Both the position numbers and the translations under genes were made by a program. Below are positions 11,126 to 23,118 of a stretch of 64,000 bases of DNA, one piece after another. The notes below the pieces were generated by a model that ran no database searches, was not told the DNA's origin, and saw only the letters and a list, made by a program, of their open reading frames with translations. The stretch is from Rhinopomastus cyanomelas (Eukaryota > Chordata > Aves > Bucerotiformes > Rhinopomastidae), in NCBI GenBank assembly GCA_013400115.1, contig VXBP01000410.1, positions 709,368 to 773,367 on the forward strand, given 5' to 3'. Position 1 is the stretch's first letter. Each line of letters starts with the position of its first letter.

Positions 11126-14073
11126 CTGGGTACTTTCCAAAACACAACAGCAGAGACCGCAGCGAACACCTTGGTTACTGTCATTCATGACTCTGTGTTC
11201 AAGTCACTGATGCTCTTTCCCAGAGCTGCTCCCCGGGGTTTCTCTCCTGTGAGACTGGGAAGCAGTAAGGACATGCACCCATGTCAAGACGCTGAAAAGT
11301 CCTACAACCCCTATTTCAGATGCAATGCAAACATGGTTCTGCTGAGGTGACCCCAAATAAGAAGTAGCTCACAGTCAGAGCAGATTAGAATCCATGCTGG
11401 CCAGATGTGCAAAGAACAGGCATACTGGTGTGCCATTCCTACTTAGCTGATGAGAAACAGAGGGACTGTAGAGAGCTTCTGTACTTTGTTCAAGACCGAA
11501 GGAAATTTACTGCAAAACTAGGAACACTAGGAGTTTTGACCAAATTTCCTCACTTTCTAGGATTAATTTAATTCCTAATAGTTCTCTTAATTTTCATCCA
11601 TAAAAAGTGATGAATAAATCAAATGCTGAATTTATCTCTCATGCATTTATTTACCTGTGGGCACATGTTATGGCTTTAAACAGTAGCCAGCACTGCAGCC
11701 TTAATTGCCCAGCAGGTGAGCTGACAGAAGTTGCCAGAGTTTCCAGAACTGACTCTCATTTTTAAGATGCCCTTCCTCACACTTCCCTCTGCAGTCACAC
11801 AGTAATGTTTTCTCCACTTTTCATTACTGTGACATCTCACTGTAGGCAGAGAGGTGATGCTGCAACTAATGCTGCTGTGAGGATTATCTGGCAGCTGAGA
11901 GACTGATGTCCCCATCACTCTCTTCCTAGGTAGAACAAGCTTAAAGAACCACAGGAGAAAAAGCCTCTCCTGCCTATCTGGCAGGAGGTGGGAGGTCTGC
12001 TCTCCTGTTTCTACCCAGAAATGGGCACACCAGCTTCTAGGGGGAGCGACGAGAGAGAAGTGAATGTACCTGTGAAATCTACTGCCCAGGTGCAAAATGA
12101 GTGGCAGGAACTTGGGATGCAAAGTGCATTTTCTCCCAACAGCTGTAGAAAAAGACTGCGGCTGCTGATAAACACTCGTGTTTTGTAAGTGCAACATTCT
12201 TTGTCAGCTCTGTGTTTTCAGCTCTCAAAAGCTCGGGAGAATTGCCGTGAATAATGTGCTCAGGATTTTTAGGAGTTAGGCTCTTCCTTACGCTTGCTTC
12301 TCCCTCTTATTTATGTGAGGTTAGACACACGCGTTATTTCAACCTCAAGAGAAATAGGGCAGCCTCGTTTCAGCATGTCAAAACCAGATCAAAAGGGGAA
12401 GAGATTAGATACTATTTTAAGGCTCACATTAAAGATTCTTCTGAGATAATGAATCTGTCATTGTTTTCAGAGGGGGATGAAGAGCATCTTTTTTTTTACC
12501 AGAAACTTTCAAAAGAAAACCAAAGCTATCTTCTTAAAATTAAAGCAAAATTGTTCTGTGCTAGCATCTATGCAGCACAGAGCAGTTCGTTTGCTTCAGA
12601 TGCACTAAGGGCTCATCCTAAACACTGTCCTTCCCACGCAGCCTTTGAGATCCTTATCCGAGGTGATGTAGTCAGCTGCAGGAGGATCACTGGTCACTGT
12701 GGTCCTGGGTGGGGTGAAGCCTGGAAAGTGTGAGGAGCCACTCAGACCCATCACTTGGTAAATAAGGAAAAGCCTAGACATGCCCAAAGAATTCAGGTGG
12801 AGAGTGAAAAGTGTCGCCTTGACTAATCTGAATTTATGTGTGTTTTTACTGTTCTCTGAAGATATTTCACTTTGAAAAAGTCCCTTAAGCACAGACATCT
12901 AGATTCTGCCTTTAGTGAGGAGTCACTCTGACCTGCACTGGTGAGATAACAGAGCTTGCGGCACGGAGTTTGCATTTTATTTCTTCTTGAAATGAAGCAA
13001 AACTCCCTTTTGTGGAGATGAGTTCTTGGGGCGCCTCAGCTACCAAGCCCTTCCTCAAGCACTGGAGCTCTCCAGTGTAGAAGTAGGCCTGGTGAGCTGT
13101 CAGTGAATTACAGCATAGCAAGTGTGGTTAGTGAGATAAATTGTTTGAAAATGTTTAAATAAGGTGTTTAAAATATATATATAAGTGCCAAGATATTAGC
13201 ACTTATTCCACTTAGAAAATCTCTAGAAAACAGAAGAGTGAACGTGCAGTAAAGGCAGAAGAGCTTGGCCACGATGTTAGCAATCCCACCTTTACCAAGC
13301 AGAGTTAAGAAACCTTGGTGCTTGCCTAAGTTTGAGCATTGGGGAAGAAGGTCTAATCTTGCACTGGAAAGTTGGTGGGCTCATTACCCAAGTCATTTCT
13401 GTCTTACTACATTTGAAAAATGAAGGAATTGTGCAGAGCTCGCTGGCCTTGCTCACCAGCTCACTAATCAGGATGGATTTGATGTACTCCACGTCCACTC
13501 CAGGCAGCACACATTGTTTTGTTTCATTCATTGAGACCGTTAGTGACCACTGTGCAGGCTCACTTCATCGTGCGCTTGTTCCGCACTGCAGCCTACGTCA
13601 AACGCAGCTTTTGGCTGCTGAGATGCTGGGACTGAGGGAGCAGGACCCGTGTGCTGCTGCTGTTTCATTTATTCCCTGAGTTGGTGTGACTCACCTAGCA
13701 AAGCAAAGGGAGAATTTTCAGGGACGTGCCTGTGTGTTTTTGGAAGATAACACTGTACGAAAGGGCAGCTGGGGAGACGTGCTGCTGTTTAATCAATAAA
13801 CAGAAAACATAGAAAGATTTACCCAGCTGCCTGTATATTTGAAGAATCCAGAGAATACGTATCACAGCTCCGTGTGCTGTGCTGCACAGCTAGAGAACTG
13901 TGGGCAGCACAATGCTGAAAGCAGCTTCCTTTCTTAATGAAATATTTTGCTTTCTTTCCTTGATGTTGACTTCTGAAGAATTTTTGCAGTACATGAAATT
14001 CATGAAATTTGAGCTCGAGTGGCCATTTTACTGAGATTTCATAGAAATCCATGGTGTTCAGTCCCATTTGAAG
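11126..14073. other. Region with longer but unrecognised open frames
   Basis: About 2.9 kb without a recognised gene. It includes some of the longest non-CR1 open frames of the window, 173 codons on minus (12197-11676) and 159 codons on plus (12254-12733). Neither shows a domain, signal peptide or family motif I know, and neither has convincing splice signals, so I treat them as chance. A MIR-like remnant lies near 11430-11525 and a short TA run near 13170. Confidence 0.5.
11430..11525 (-). mobile_element. Possible MIR-like SINE remnant
   Basis: The stretch GCTGATGAGAAACAGAGGGA, followed by an AGAGAGCTTCTGTACTTTG segment and CAAGACCGAAGG, resembles the antisense MIR core. It lines up with the usual order of a GATGAGGAAACTGAGG-type block, an AGAGAGGTTAAG-type block and an accompanying CCAAGGTCA-type block. 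Divergence is strong, so this is a tentative call. Confidence 0.35.
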
Positions 14074-14385
14074 AGTGGGTGTCAGGAGGATGGAGCCAGA
14101 CTCTTCTCAATGTCATCTAGTGATGGGACGAGAGGCAATGGTTGTAAGCTGGAACATAGGAGGTTCCACATCAGTCTGAGAAGAAACTTCTTCCCAGTGA
14201 GGGTGACGACGCACTGGAACAGGCTGCCCAGAGCGGGTTGTGGAGTCTCCCTCTCTGGAGATGTTCAAGACCCACCTGGATGTGTTCCTGTGTGTCTTGG
14301 TCTAGGTGATCCTGCTGTGTCAGGGGGATTGGACTAGATGATCTTTTGAGGTCCCTTCCAATCCCTAATGATTCAATGATTCTGT
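14074..14385 (+). mobile_element. CR1 LINE 3' end with frameshifted ORF2 end
   Basis: A 5'-truncated CR1 on the plus strand starting within ORF2 (GTCAGGAGGATGGAGCC) and ending in CCTAATGATTCAATGATTCT. The translation is good through RGNGCKLEHRRFHISLRR and HWNRLPR. It is then read out of frame as AGCGVSLSGDV because of one extra base in CCCAGAGCGGGTTGTGG. The minus-strand copy at 8532-9013 has the same insertion, allowing for a likely CpG change. Only about 310 bp are present. Confidence 0.93.
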
Positions 14386-17300
14386 GGGAGCTGCCCATCC
14401 TAACGCATTGTTTGTAGGAACTGCTGGGAACAGACATAGCTGGAAACACCTCCAAAGACACAAACATCTCTAGAAGGGAATTTGGACACCCAATGCCCAT
14501 TTATTTTTAATGAGACATAAATCTGTGAAGTTGTAGCTGTCTCTGACAACCTCACCCTTGTTCACTTGGGAAATCTGCCAGAAGTATCAGCAATTGCTTG
14601 CATTGGAATTACTGTGGTTGGTTTTGTTTGAAGGGTGATGGAAGGGGATGGACTTTCCTGAACACCTGCCCGAGAGACTGGCCCGGAGCAAGCACCCCCT
14701 GAAAAGTTTGTTTTGTCAGGAGTTTGTTTTAGAAGAATTAGGCTGTAGAACATGGAGGACTGAACACTGGATTTGCAAATCACGTAGTGTCACCTTGGAG
14801 TTATATTTTATACCGTGACATTCATTGCTACTCCAGCTTACCCAGTGACTGTATAAATAGCTTGTGCAAGCAGCAATTTATAGCAAATATGCAGTGTAGC
14901 TCTCTTGATTTTGCCCCTCCACCACTCGCTCAACTCCTCCCTCAAACAGATGTTGCTGTAAAGTGATATGTCATTTGCTTCTGAACTTTTCTTAATGATT
15001 GTGGTGGCATTTCTAGTATTTCTTAGAGGCAAACACCACAGCTGCCACAGGTAACCGCTTCACTAAGTCAATGAAATATATTTTGCCCTGCAAAAACCAA
15101 TCCAGTTATGATCTCATAGTTGTTGCTTCCTTTGTCCAGCTTCGGAGCTGGATGGTCATTCTGGGCAGTCTGGACACTCCCCATTCCTAAATCCCAGGAT
15201 CCCACAAATCTCAGTTCTATGTGCTTTCTTCTTATGCACCTTGAACAAATATCTCGTATGGTTGAGCAGTGTTCACAGACTAACTCGTCAGGACATGGTT
15301 TGACTTAATTTCTTTGCCCTGTTTTGAATCCTTCTTTTGGACTTGCAGACCCCTCATACTTAGCCCAGATGGATTTTCTGTGAGGGCGTTTGGGCTTCCT
15401 TTTGGGTATAATTTTCTTAAGGTGAGAGCCCTCATTCTGCTTTATGTGGGGTTTTTTTTGTGTTATTTTTTTCTTTTACCTGATATTTCTTGAACAAAGT
15501 GTTGGAAAGAGATTCAGGTAAATTCCCCAGCTACTCTGCAGTGTAGCTTTATTTTCTTTAGTTTTCTAGTCAAGTCCTGAAACAGATGTCTTCTACGTGA
15601 TTTCTGCCATAGACAAAGATCAGGTGAGACTGCTCATACTTCCTTTAGCCTTGGTCCCCCTCTTTCTTGACCCACCATATCTTATGCATGTGCTATATAC
15701 CCCAGGACTATTTTGAACATTTTTCATTTTATAAATTGGCATTGTGATCAAAGTTTATTTTTAATATTACAGCAGAGCTTCTCGGTAATTTTCATTATGC
15801 CTTTGAAAAACTGAAGATGTTCCTTTCAGTCACTGCACTTTTACACAATTAAGTGTTGTAAAAACATTTTTCATCATCTGTTTTAGAGCACAAAATGACA
15901 ACTCTGTCTCTGCAGAGCACTCAGATATTCAGAGCTTGTGATTCTGCCGTGACCCGCCAAATCGGTCATGGTTCATTAGGTCAGGGTTTGAGGAGTTGCA
16001 GATGTTTGGACTTGGAGTTTTAATTTGATCCATTATAGTAATTTAGTCCAGCGTTGAAACTATGATCTGGATTCATGTCTGAGTTCTGAAAATGCTTCAG
16101 TCCCGTAAGTACTGAGATTATCGAATGATCCGATTTTGGCTGTTTGGGACTGCAGTCTTCCTGCGCTCAGCTGCAGCTGCCTCCACAGAGCATCAGTGTC
16201 ATGATACCTCTCTGGTCAGCCATCTCCAAAACACCCACAGCTGTAAGCAGCGTTCTCAGGGACATCCAGGAAGTCAGGCATGATGCAGTATTTAATAGCA
16301 ACGTGTTTCATTCTAAAAACTAATTGACTCGGAAGCATTGCTGCATTTCTGTGGCTAAGCCAAGCCCCAGACGTTGTGCTGTTCGAACTCCGATTCCAGT
16401 AAGCTTAGCAGGAGCCTGTGGGAAATGCAGAAGCTGTAACTAAAATGGTTTTAATTTTTAGACGGGGCCTTTGAAGACTTAGAGATTATAATTTTGATAT
16501 ATTTCAGAAAACATAATTACAGTGAGTAATGATTTCCAGTTTGCTTTTAGCATACTTGTGAAGCATTCGATCTCTACAGTCATCTGTATTTTTCCAAATT
16601 CAATCAGACAATAAAATGTCTGGAGTCGGAGAAGACCGTTGCTTATTCTGCTGTCTCTGGGGAAAGGAGTGTCTGGTAGATGATTCTTACTTCGTTCGGC
16701 TGCTGTTGACTCATCCAGCTGATGTTATTTGAATTTACACTAGAATTAAAGCCAGTAGCAACGAAATAAAATGGTTTTTTAGGGGAAAAAAAAAGATGAA
16801 AGAACATGTGGAAAATTTTATTTTATGACTATGTCAGAAATACCCGTAAACTCACATTGTTGCAGGAATTATAGGGTCTTTGTAAAAGAAAAAAAAAGGA
16901 AGAGACTGAATTGATCTTCTAGGCTTAACATTCTAAACAATAAACCTGAGAATGGATGACTCCATCATTTTGCATATCTCAAAATAGCATTTCCTTGCCA
17001 GTAAATAAAGACTTTTTCTGGTATTGATTAGTCTTTTCTATTTCCTAGTGACTCAGATTCCTTGTTTATATCCACATCTATCCAGCCTGTCTCAGGATGT
17101 GTAGCCTCGTTCTTGAAAGTGCAGATATATTCTCTTGCAAATGTCACCGTGGAATTTAGAAAGTGATGTTTACCCATGTCAGCGAGGAGAAAGCGCTCAC
17201 GTCTGGCTATCTCTATGGTCAGCAAAGTTAATGGTATAAAAAAACCCCCCACAGAATGCATTCTGTAAGATCTCAATGTGTTTGCAATACTTGTCCTTTT

Positions 17301-19299
17301 TTAATTTTAGTGATGAATTTATGGATGCCAGAATGTTTTCATAAACTCAGACATATAATTTATCCAGCGGGCAGATAATTGATGATAAGTGCAACTGGCC
17401 CCAGGAAAGGAAACTGCAAAGTATTGCCCAAGTTAACAAATTAGTGATGTTATCTAGCCTTTTCTATTTCTTTAGTTACTCTGATTTAGTTTTGACAATT
17501 CAATTAATCAAAGAAAATTGCCCTTTTCCAAAATTCATTGTTTATCCTACTACTCACTGATTACATTAAAATGAAACTAGGTACATTAACCGCAGCATTT
17601 GCTTTCCAGCATAAAGAGCATGAGTGCTTTTCTTTAGTTTCAGTTGAAGGTGAAGAGTAGTGAAAGCCAGGCTGCTGTTTCTCGTGTACTTCTCCTCTAC
17701 TGGGTGGAAGTGCTGGGGCAACTTGATATCAGAAAAGGCTTTAGAGTTGTTTCCTGTGTCTATAGGCAGTGCAATGCAAAAGGGTGTTCTTTACAACGCC
17801 TTTCCCATGCTGAGCCTGGACAGACCTTAGGAAGCTGACACTCCTATCCCTGGTACGCAGCTTCTGAAGTTCCTTTGAAGCCAAGCTTTGCCTGCCTTTT
17901 CATGTGGGCTTCCACACAGTGAGACTTGATTCAGTTGTTCCTCATTATTCAGGTAACTGCTCAGATCATTGTTCATATTATACAGATAGCTCAAAAATAA
18001 AAGAGGCAGAAATTTCAACTGCTTTCATCCCTTTTTTTTTTGAGAGGTCTTAGAGGAGTACTCTGAGAAAAATGGGTCAAATCTCAGAAGACACTTAATG
18101 AGGCAGATATTGACCCAGTTCAGTGGAAAAGAAAAAAAATATAAAATAATGGGACCCAAAGAAACCATCTAAAAGAGAACATTCTCTAGAACATTGTTCA
18201 AGTCAGTATGAGAAGAAAAACTTCGTTGTTCTTACTACAAGTAATTAGAAGATGAATTAAATAACCCTTCACTCGGGCTCAACGTTAAATTGGCTTACAG
18301 CAATGGGATCAGTGATGCACAGCAGCACCTCTATTTCGGAGACATAACCAAGCCTGTACATCCAAAGTATTTTGGTAGAATGGGGATTTAAAAATTGAAA
18401 ACAACACAGTTTATTATCTAAATATTAGTGTCTACATTATATGAAAGAAAAACTTCATTGGTAGTGTATTTATCAAATCTTTCCTTGGTCAAAAAGCCAT
18501 ATGGATTTATTGGGTGGCATGTGGGTGAAGAGAGGGGGTTCTGCAGTAATGGCTGGCAGCAATGAAAAACACACGTTGTAAAAGCCACACAGTGCATAAT
18601 TTTACATTGAAATAATTAGCTATGAGACTGGCACTCTGGAGAAGCCACTGTTTTACCCAGCTCTCCATGATCCGATTGTATGTGATCATAAGGCAGCTTT
18701 CCCCGTGTCACCTGTTTTCCAGATAACAGCTGATTACAAAAAGATAGATCTTTTGCTGGAAATGCTTTATTTTAAATGATTAATCAGACCATGTTCATTA
18801 CAAGTTTACACGAACTCGTACAATTCATTTTGATTTATTGACAGAGCAAAAATATTTGTTGGAACGAGCTGTGCGGGAGATGATGTGTTTTCTGGCCAGC
18901 TCTAGGGTTTCCATCAATTATTCATGATAACACTTTATAACTCTTGGTAGATCTTCTTACGGCAACACTGCACATTTGATGAAGGTATCTGCAGTAAATA
19001 GAAGGGGAAAGCAGACAGGCCATGATTTGCTCAGGACTGCCACAAAAGTGAGCTGCACAGCAGCCATGGACTCAGTTGACACATGACGTGACTCCAGCCG
19101 AGAGCAGACAGTTAACGAGAGATTTCTTATTAAAAGAACAAGCCTTGATCACCCCAAGTACATAGCTAGGTTGTTTTATGAAAAAGTTATAATGGATTTA
19201 CAGTCATCAGTGGGTGGGAGGGGAAGGGATGCAGTGTGTGCTGGCTTCTACTTAACACAGGCAGTTTAGAATCAAAAGCCTACAAGACAGGAGAGCCAG
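14386..19299. other. Long AT-rich unique region
   Basis: Nearly 5 kb with no recognised gene or mobile element, rich in TTT/AAA runs. The stretch around 18720-18960 is especially AT-rich, with homeodomain-like TTGATTTATTGAC and TTAATC motifs. It might be conserved noncoding DNA, but sequence inspection alone cannot show that. Confidence 0.5.
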
Positions 19300-19344
19300 A
19301 ATCACAGAATCACAGAACATTAGGGATTGGAAGGGACCTCGAAC
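19300..19344 (-). mobile_element. CR1 LINE, 3' terminus only
   Basis: About 45 bp of CR1 3' terminus: two TCACAGAA-type tail units followed by CATTAGGGATTGGAAGGGACC and CTCGAA. Similarity stops at once after that. It is one of several severely 5'-truncated insertions in the window. Confidence 0.88.
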
Positions 19345-20214
19345 GGCCAGGAAGGGTTTCCCAGTGTGGCACTGGATCGGCACACAATTGTAGTTCGGGT
19401 ATTCACGGAGCAGTCAGGCCCATTAGGTCAGGTAACGGACTTTTTTAAATGAAGTTTTAAAGTTTCTTTATGGAAAACTGTGTTATAGTGACAGCGTTTG
19501 TAAGGGATGAGTATCTTCTTAGTTTGGACACCTCTGTAACATATTAAAGTATGAAAGATGTTTCAGGCAGCTGTTACCCAAGATACAGTTTCAGATCCCA
19601 ATGGAATTTCTGGAAGTTCTTGTTCTGCGGTCTCCTGTGCTTACGCAGCAAACTCTCTTGTTTACATGGATCCTTGGAATGCGCCTAATCAAAAGGGGGT
19701 CCAATACACAGAAAGACACATAGCCATTACAGAAAAGAAACCTTAACGTTTCCTCACCCTCTCACTGTGACTTGTTTCGCTGTTCCCACAACATCGCTGT
19801 TCTTGAAATGAAATTGTCAGAATGTGGGGCCATAAGGGAGATTTAAAGGCATTTAGGCACTTTACTCCTATTGAGTTAGCCACCTGAATACCCTGAAAAA
19901 GCTGACCCTCTCTTCAGAAAAGAGCTTCATTAAGCTCTAAATGCAATATGCAAATTGGCTGTCTAACCCCTTCCTTTTTACTGTCTGCTTTTGCATAATG
20001 TAACAACAGGGCTTTGAGATTCATGCTGTGCGCCGCTTCTGCTGGGGATCCATACATGGGCTGACACTGCAGAACAGCGATAAAGCCTTTTCTTTCCTCA
20101 TGTAAGACCAGGTCATTTAAACAGCAGCTGTCTTCCTTCTGAGGCGAAAAGCAGAACAGTTATCATCTTGAATTTAAAAAAAACTATTCAGACTTCTTTT
20201 CCTTCCATCCACTA
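19345..20214. other. Unique region without a gene
   Basis: About 0.9 kb between a CR1 tail and an internally deleted CR1. I see nothing identifiable in it. Confidence 0.5.
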
Positions 20215-21235
20215 TAGGCAGCTAGAAGAGATCATGTAACAGGTTGTCCTGGGAGAAAGAGATAATTACTGCTTATCAAGGGAGACAAAGAAAAACAAAA
20301 GGAGATCCTAGAAATATCTAAATCAGAAAAGGGAAGTCAGAGAAGGTGTACCCCCCTGGTGAGGAATGATGGTCAGTTACTAACAACTGATGAGGAGAAG
20401 GCTGAGGTACTAAACAACTTCTTTGCCTCAGTTTTCACGGAAAACCCCTCTCCTCACAGCCCTCATGATAGTGAGTCACAGGCAGGGACCAGGTTTACAA
20501 AGTCCCTCCCACTGAATGAGAAGACAAGGCTCATGACCACCTGTGGGACCTGATGAGATGCATCCCAGAGTATTGAAGGAATTAGCTGGTGCAGTTGCTG
20601 ACCCACTCTCCATAGTATTTGAGAAGTACTGGCAGTCAGGAGTAGTCCCTAGCGACTGGAAAAGGGGGAATATTGTGTTCATCTTTAAAAAGGATAAAAA
20701 AGAAGATTCTGGGAACTACCAACCCATCAGCCTCACCTCTGTGTCTGGGAAGATCATGGAACTGAACCTTCTGGAGAACATGATGAGGCACATGGAGGAA
20801 AGGGTGGTAATCCTAGGTAGCCAGCATGGATTTGCTAGTGGCTTTGCAGTCACTTCATTCTAGAAGCCTGAAGAAAAGAAGGCTATAAGAGAACCTTCTT
20901 TTGACCTTCGAGTACCTGAAGGGGGACTGACATGAAGGTAGGGGAAGGTTTTTTCAAGAGGGTTTGTATGGACAGGATGAGGAGCAGTGGGTTCAAGCTG
21001 GGAAAGGATAGATTTAGACTGTATGTTAGAAAAAAGTTCATCAGTTTGAGGGTGGTTGATCACTGGAATGGCTGCCTAGGAGGGTGGTGGAGGCCCCATC
21101 CCTGGAGTCATTTAAGGTCAGGCTTGCTGAGTCTCTGAGCAGCCTGCCCTAGGAGGAGTTGTCCCTGTGTAGGGTGGCTGAACTAGATGACCTCTAGAGG
21201 TCCCTTCCAGCCTAGAACATTCTATGGTTCTAAGA
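20215..21235 (+). mobile_element. Internally deleted CR1 LINE (older subfamily)
   Basis: A plus-strand CR1 joining an upstream ORF2 segment, up to the first part of the RT domain, directly to the ORF2 C-terminus and 3' UTR. The join lies near 20860-20880. The RT part contains EKAEVLNNFFASVF and PLSIVFEKYWQSGVVPSDWK. After the join come KVGEGFFKRV, FKLGKDRFRLYVRKKF and a 3' UTR with ACTAGATGACCTCTAGAGG and CATTCTATGGTTCTAAG. That UTR is a different, older-looking type from the GATGATCTTT copies. The 5' limit is uncertain: the CR1 frame can be followed back to about 20280 and may begin anywhere between 20215 and 20280. Confidence 0.87.
20281..20863 (+). pseudogene. CR1 ORF2 reverse transcriptase fragment, frameshifted
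   Basis: Remains of the linker and N-terminal RT region of CR1 ORF2, spread over several frames. Upstream of 20350 the conserved KYLNQKREVREGVPP segment is visible, preceded by an in-frame TAG. A shift in the C run near 20351 then moves the frame to LLTTDEEKAEVLNNFF. A further disruption near 20545 leads into GPDEMHPRVLKELAG, SDWKRGNIVFIFKKDKKED and GNYQPISLTSVSGKIME. The last block, GSQHGFASG, precedes the break. The catalytic aspartates are missing, so the fragment is dead. Confidence 0.86.
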
Positions 21236-22998
21236 TTTTGTCACACGATCAAGTGTGCAATGTAATGATGCCTACAAGAGAGTTTAACATACGTGCTTTG
21301 GTATAAACTCAGTGTAAATAAATGGTCCTTTGGTTGAGACTCCTTTCAAGGAGCCTTTCTAGTCTTTCAAAACTAATTAAATGCTGCCAACACAGGCTAA
21401 CACGCAGAGATGAAAAGCCATTTCATGCTTCCAAAGTCCACCGAAGTCAGGGGGAAGCTGCTCTCCTGCTTCTGTGAGCAGTTATTTCCAATCTTCAGGG
21501 AGAGCAGGTTTTAGGAAAAGGGTCACTTGCTCCCCTAAATGGGACCAATTTAAACCCTTCTCTGTCCCTCCTTTCTTGCTTTTTGCAGGTGAGCTGAGTT
21601 AAGCCCAAGCAGTTCTGTCTCCACTGGAGCTGGTTGTTGAGTGGTGCCTGAATTACTCCTGAGAGGTAATCAGCCTGTTTTTAAGGTGTGTTTGCTACCC
21701 ATTTGCAAGAGCCCTTTTGGTGTGACCTGGCTCCTGAGTCTTACATCTTGCTCCTGTTCAGCTGGCAGCTGTTGTCACCAGCACTGTCTGAAACCTGGTT
21801 GTTCTAAGGTGAGCTAAATCAGTACCTAATCTAAATCTAACAAGAAGATTTCAGCTCAACTAACTGTAGAGGCTGTTAGAAGAGTCATTATTTGCTAGAG
21901 TATTATTTACATCAGCCATCCCATTTTTTTAGAGAAATGGCATATAAATACTCAAGAGTAGCATCATGTGGTTCTCACTGTACATTCTTATCGTACAACC
22001 AGGTGAACAGCAGGTGTATTATGCAGAACAGCCTCTACTAGAATAAAAACATAATTGAAATGGACATTGATGTCACTGAACAATTTATCTTCCTTAAAAG
22101 GGTTTTGCTTTACAAAAGAAGCTAATTTAGTCTGGGAAATTAAATTGATAGCCATGTGGGAACATTTGTCTAATTCACTTACAGAGTTGTATCATTAACC
22201 ATGATTGTTTGATCAATATTTACAAAACAGTAAAATTTACTCAGCTGACAGATGTCAGAGTTCCCTCTCCTCATTACTGAAAGTAGATGCTTTGTGGGTA
22301 ACCTGCAACAACATCTACCTCCTTAGAGACTCAAAATGGTAATATGGTATTAATAATGGATTTTTAAATACATGGTGCAGCCTTCTACAATATTTCATAG
22401 TCAGTTAAACCCAGGAAAAACTCTTCCAAAATGTGTAGTATGACTATGTACCAGATATGGCAGTGTAGCAGTGGGCTTACAGCATTGCCTGAAACCCAGA
22501 GGATGCTGCTGCTAATGGCAAAAGAATAATTACTTCCATGCTCAGGTTGTTTGTGGCTACTAGAAATAAGGAGTGCTTCAGGGAAGGAAGAGCTTCTGCA
22601 CTGACATGCGTAATGCTAGGACTGACTTCTCTCTTCACTTGTGCAATCATTTAGTCTTGTACCAGTTTTGCTCTGCCTCCATCATGACCAGTTTGCTTCT
22701 TATATCTGTAGAAACTGATGTGACCTCGGGAAGCTCATGACAAGACTATTTGAGACCAATAAGAGAAATAAATCAGGTAAACATTTTTCCTACGTGTTCA
22801 TACTTAAATAATTCAGAAAGTATTTTAGTCTGTGTCTGCAAAGGTTTCATTCATTTCATGAAGGTTTTTCTCCTTTCCTATGGTTTATTGTCACCATGTA
22901 TTCAGCTGTGTGTTCTGTGACGACAAATCACGTCCAATGTCTTATCTGGTCTCAGTTACCATTTTCCTATTTGGGGGAGAATGTTTTATCAAGTGAAA
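21236..22998. other. Unique AT-rich region without a gene
   Basis: About 1.8 kb with no identifiable gene or repeat. Between about 21930 and 22260 it is low in GC and free of repeats, as conserved noncoding elements often are, but I have no direct evidence for conservation. Confidence 0.5.
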
Positions 22999-23118
22999 AT
23001 AAACCTGCCTGGATATGTTCCTGTGCGACTTGGTCTAGGTGATCCTGCTCTGGCAGGGGGATTGGACTAAATGAGTTTTTGAGGTCCCTTCCAATCCCTG
23101 ATGTTCTGTGACTCTGTG
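22999..23118 (+). mobile_element. CR1 LINE, 3' end fragment
   Basis: About 120 bp of CR1 on plus. It contains the last ORF2 codons (CTGTGCGACTTGGTCTAG, the CDLV-stop block) and the complete 3' UTR with GGGGGATTGGACTAAATGAG and GGTCCCTTCCAATCCCTGATG. The tail is of the TTCTGTGA type. The 5' truncation lies in AAACCTGCCTGGATATG. Confidence 0.92.

Noticed and set aside
11676..12733. Open frames of 173 codons (minus) and 159 codons (plus)
   Set aside because: No domain, start context, splice signal or family motif was recognised, and many unrelated open frames occur nearby on both strands.
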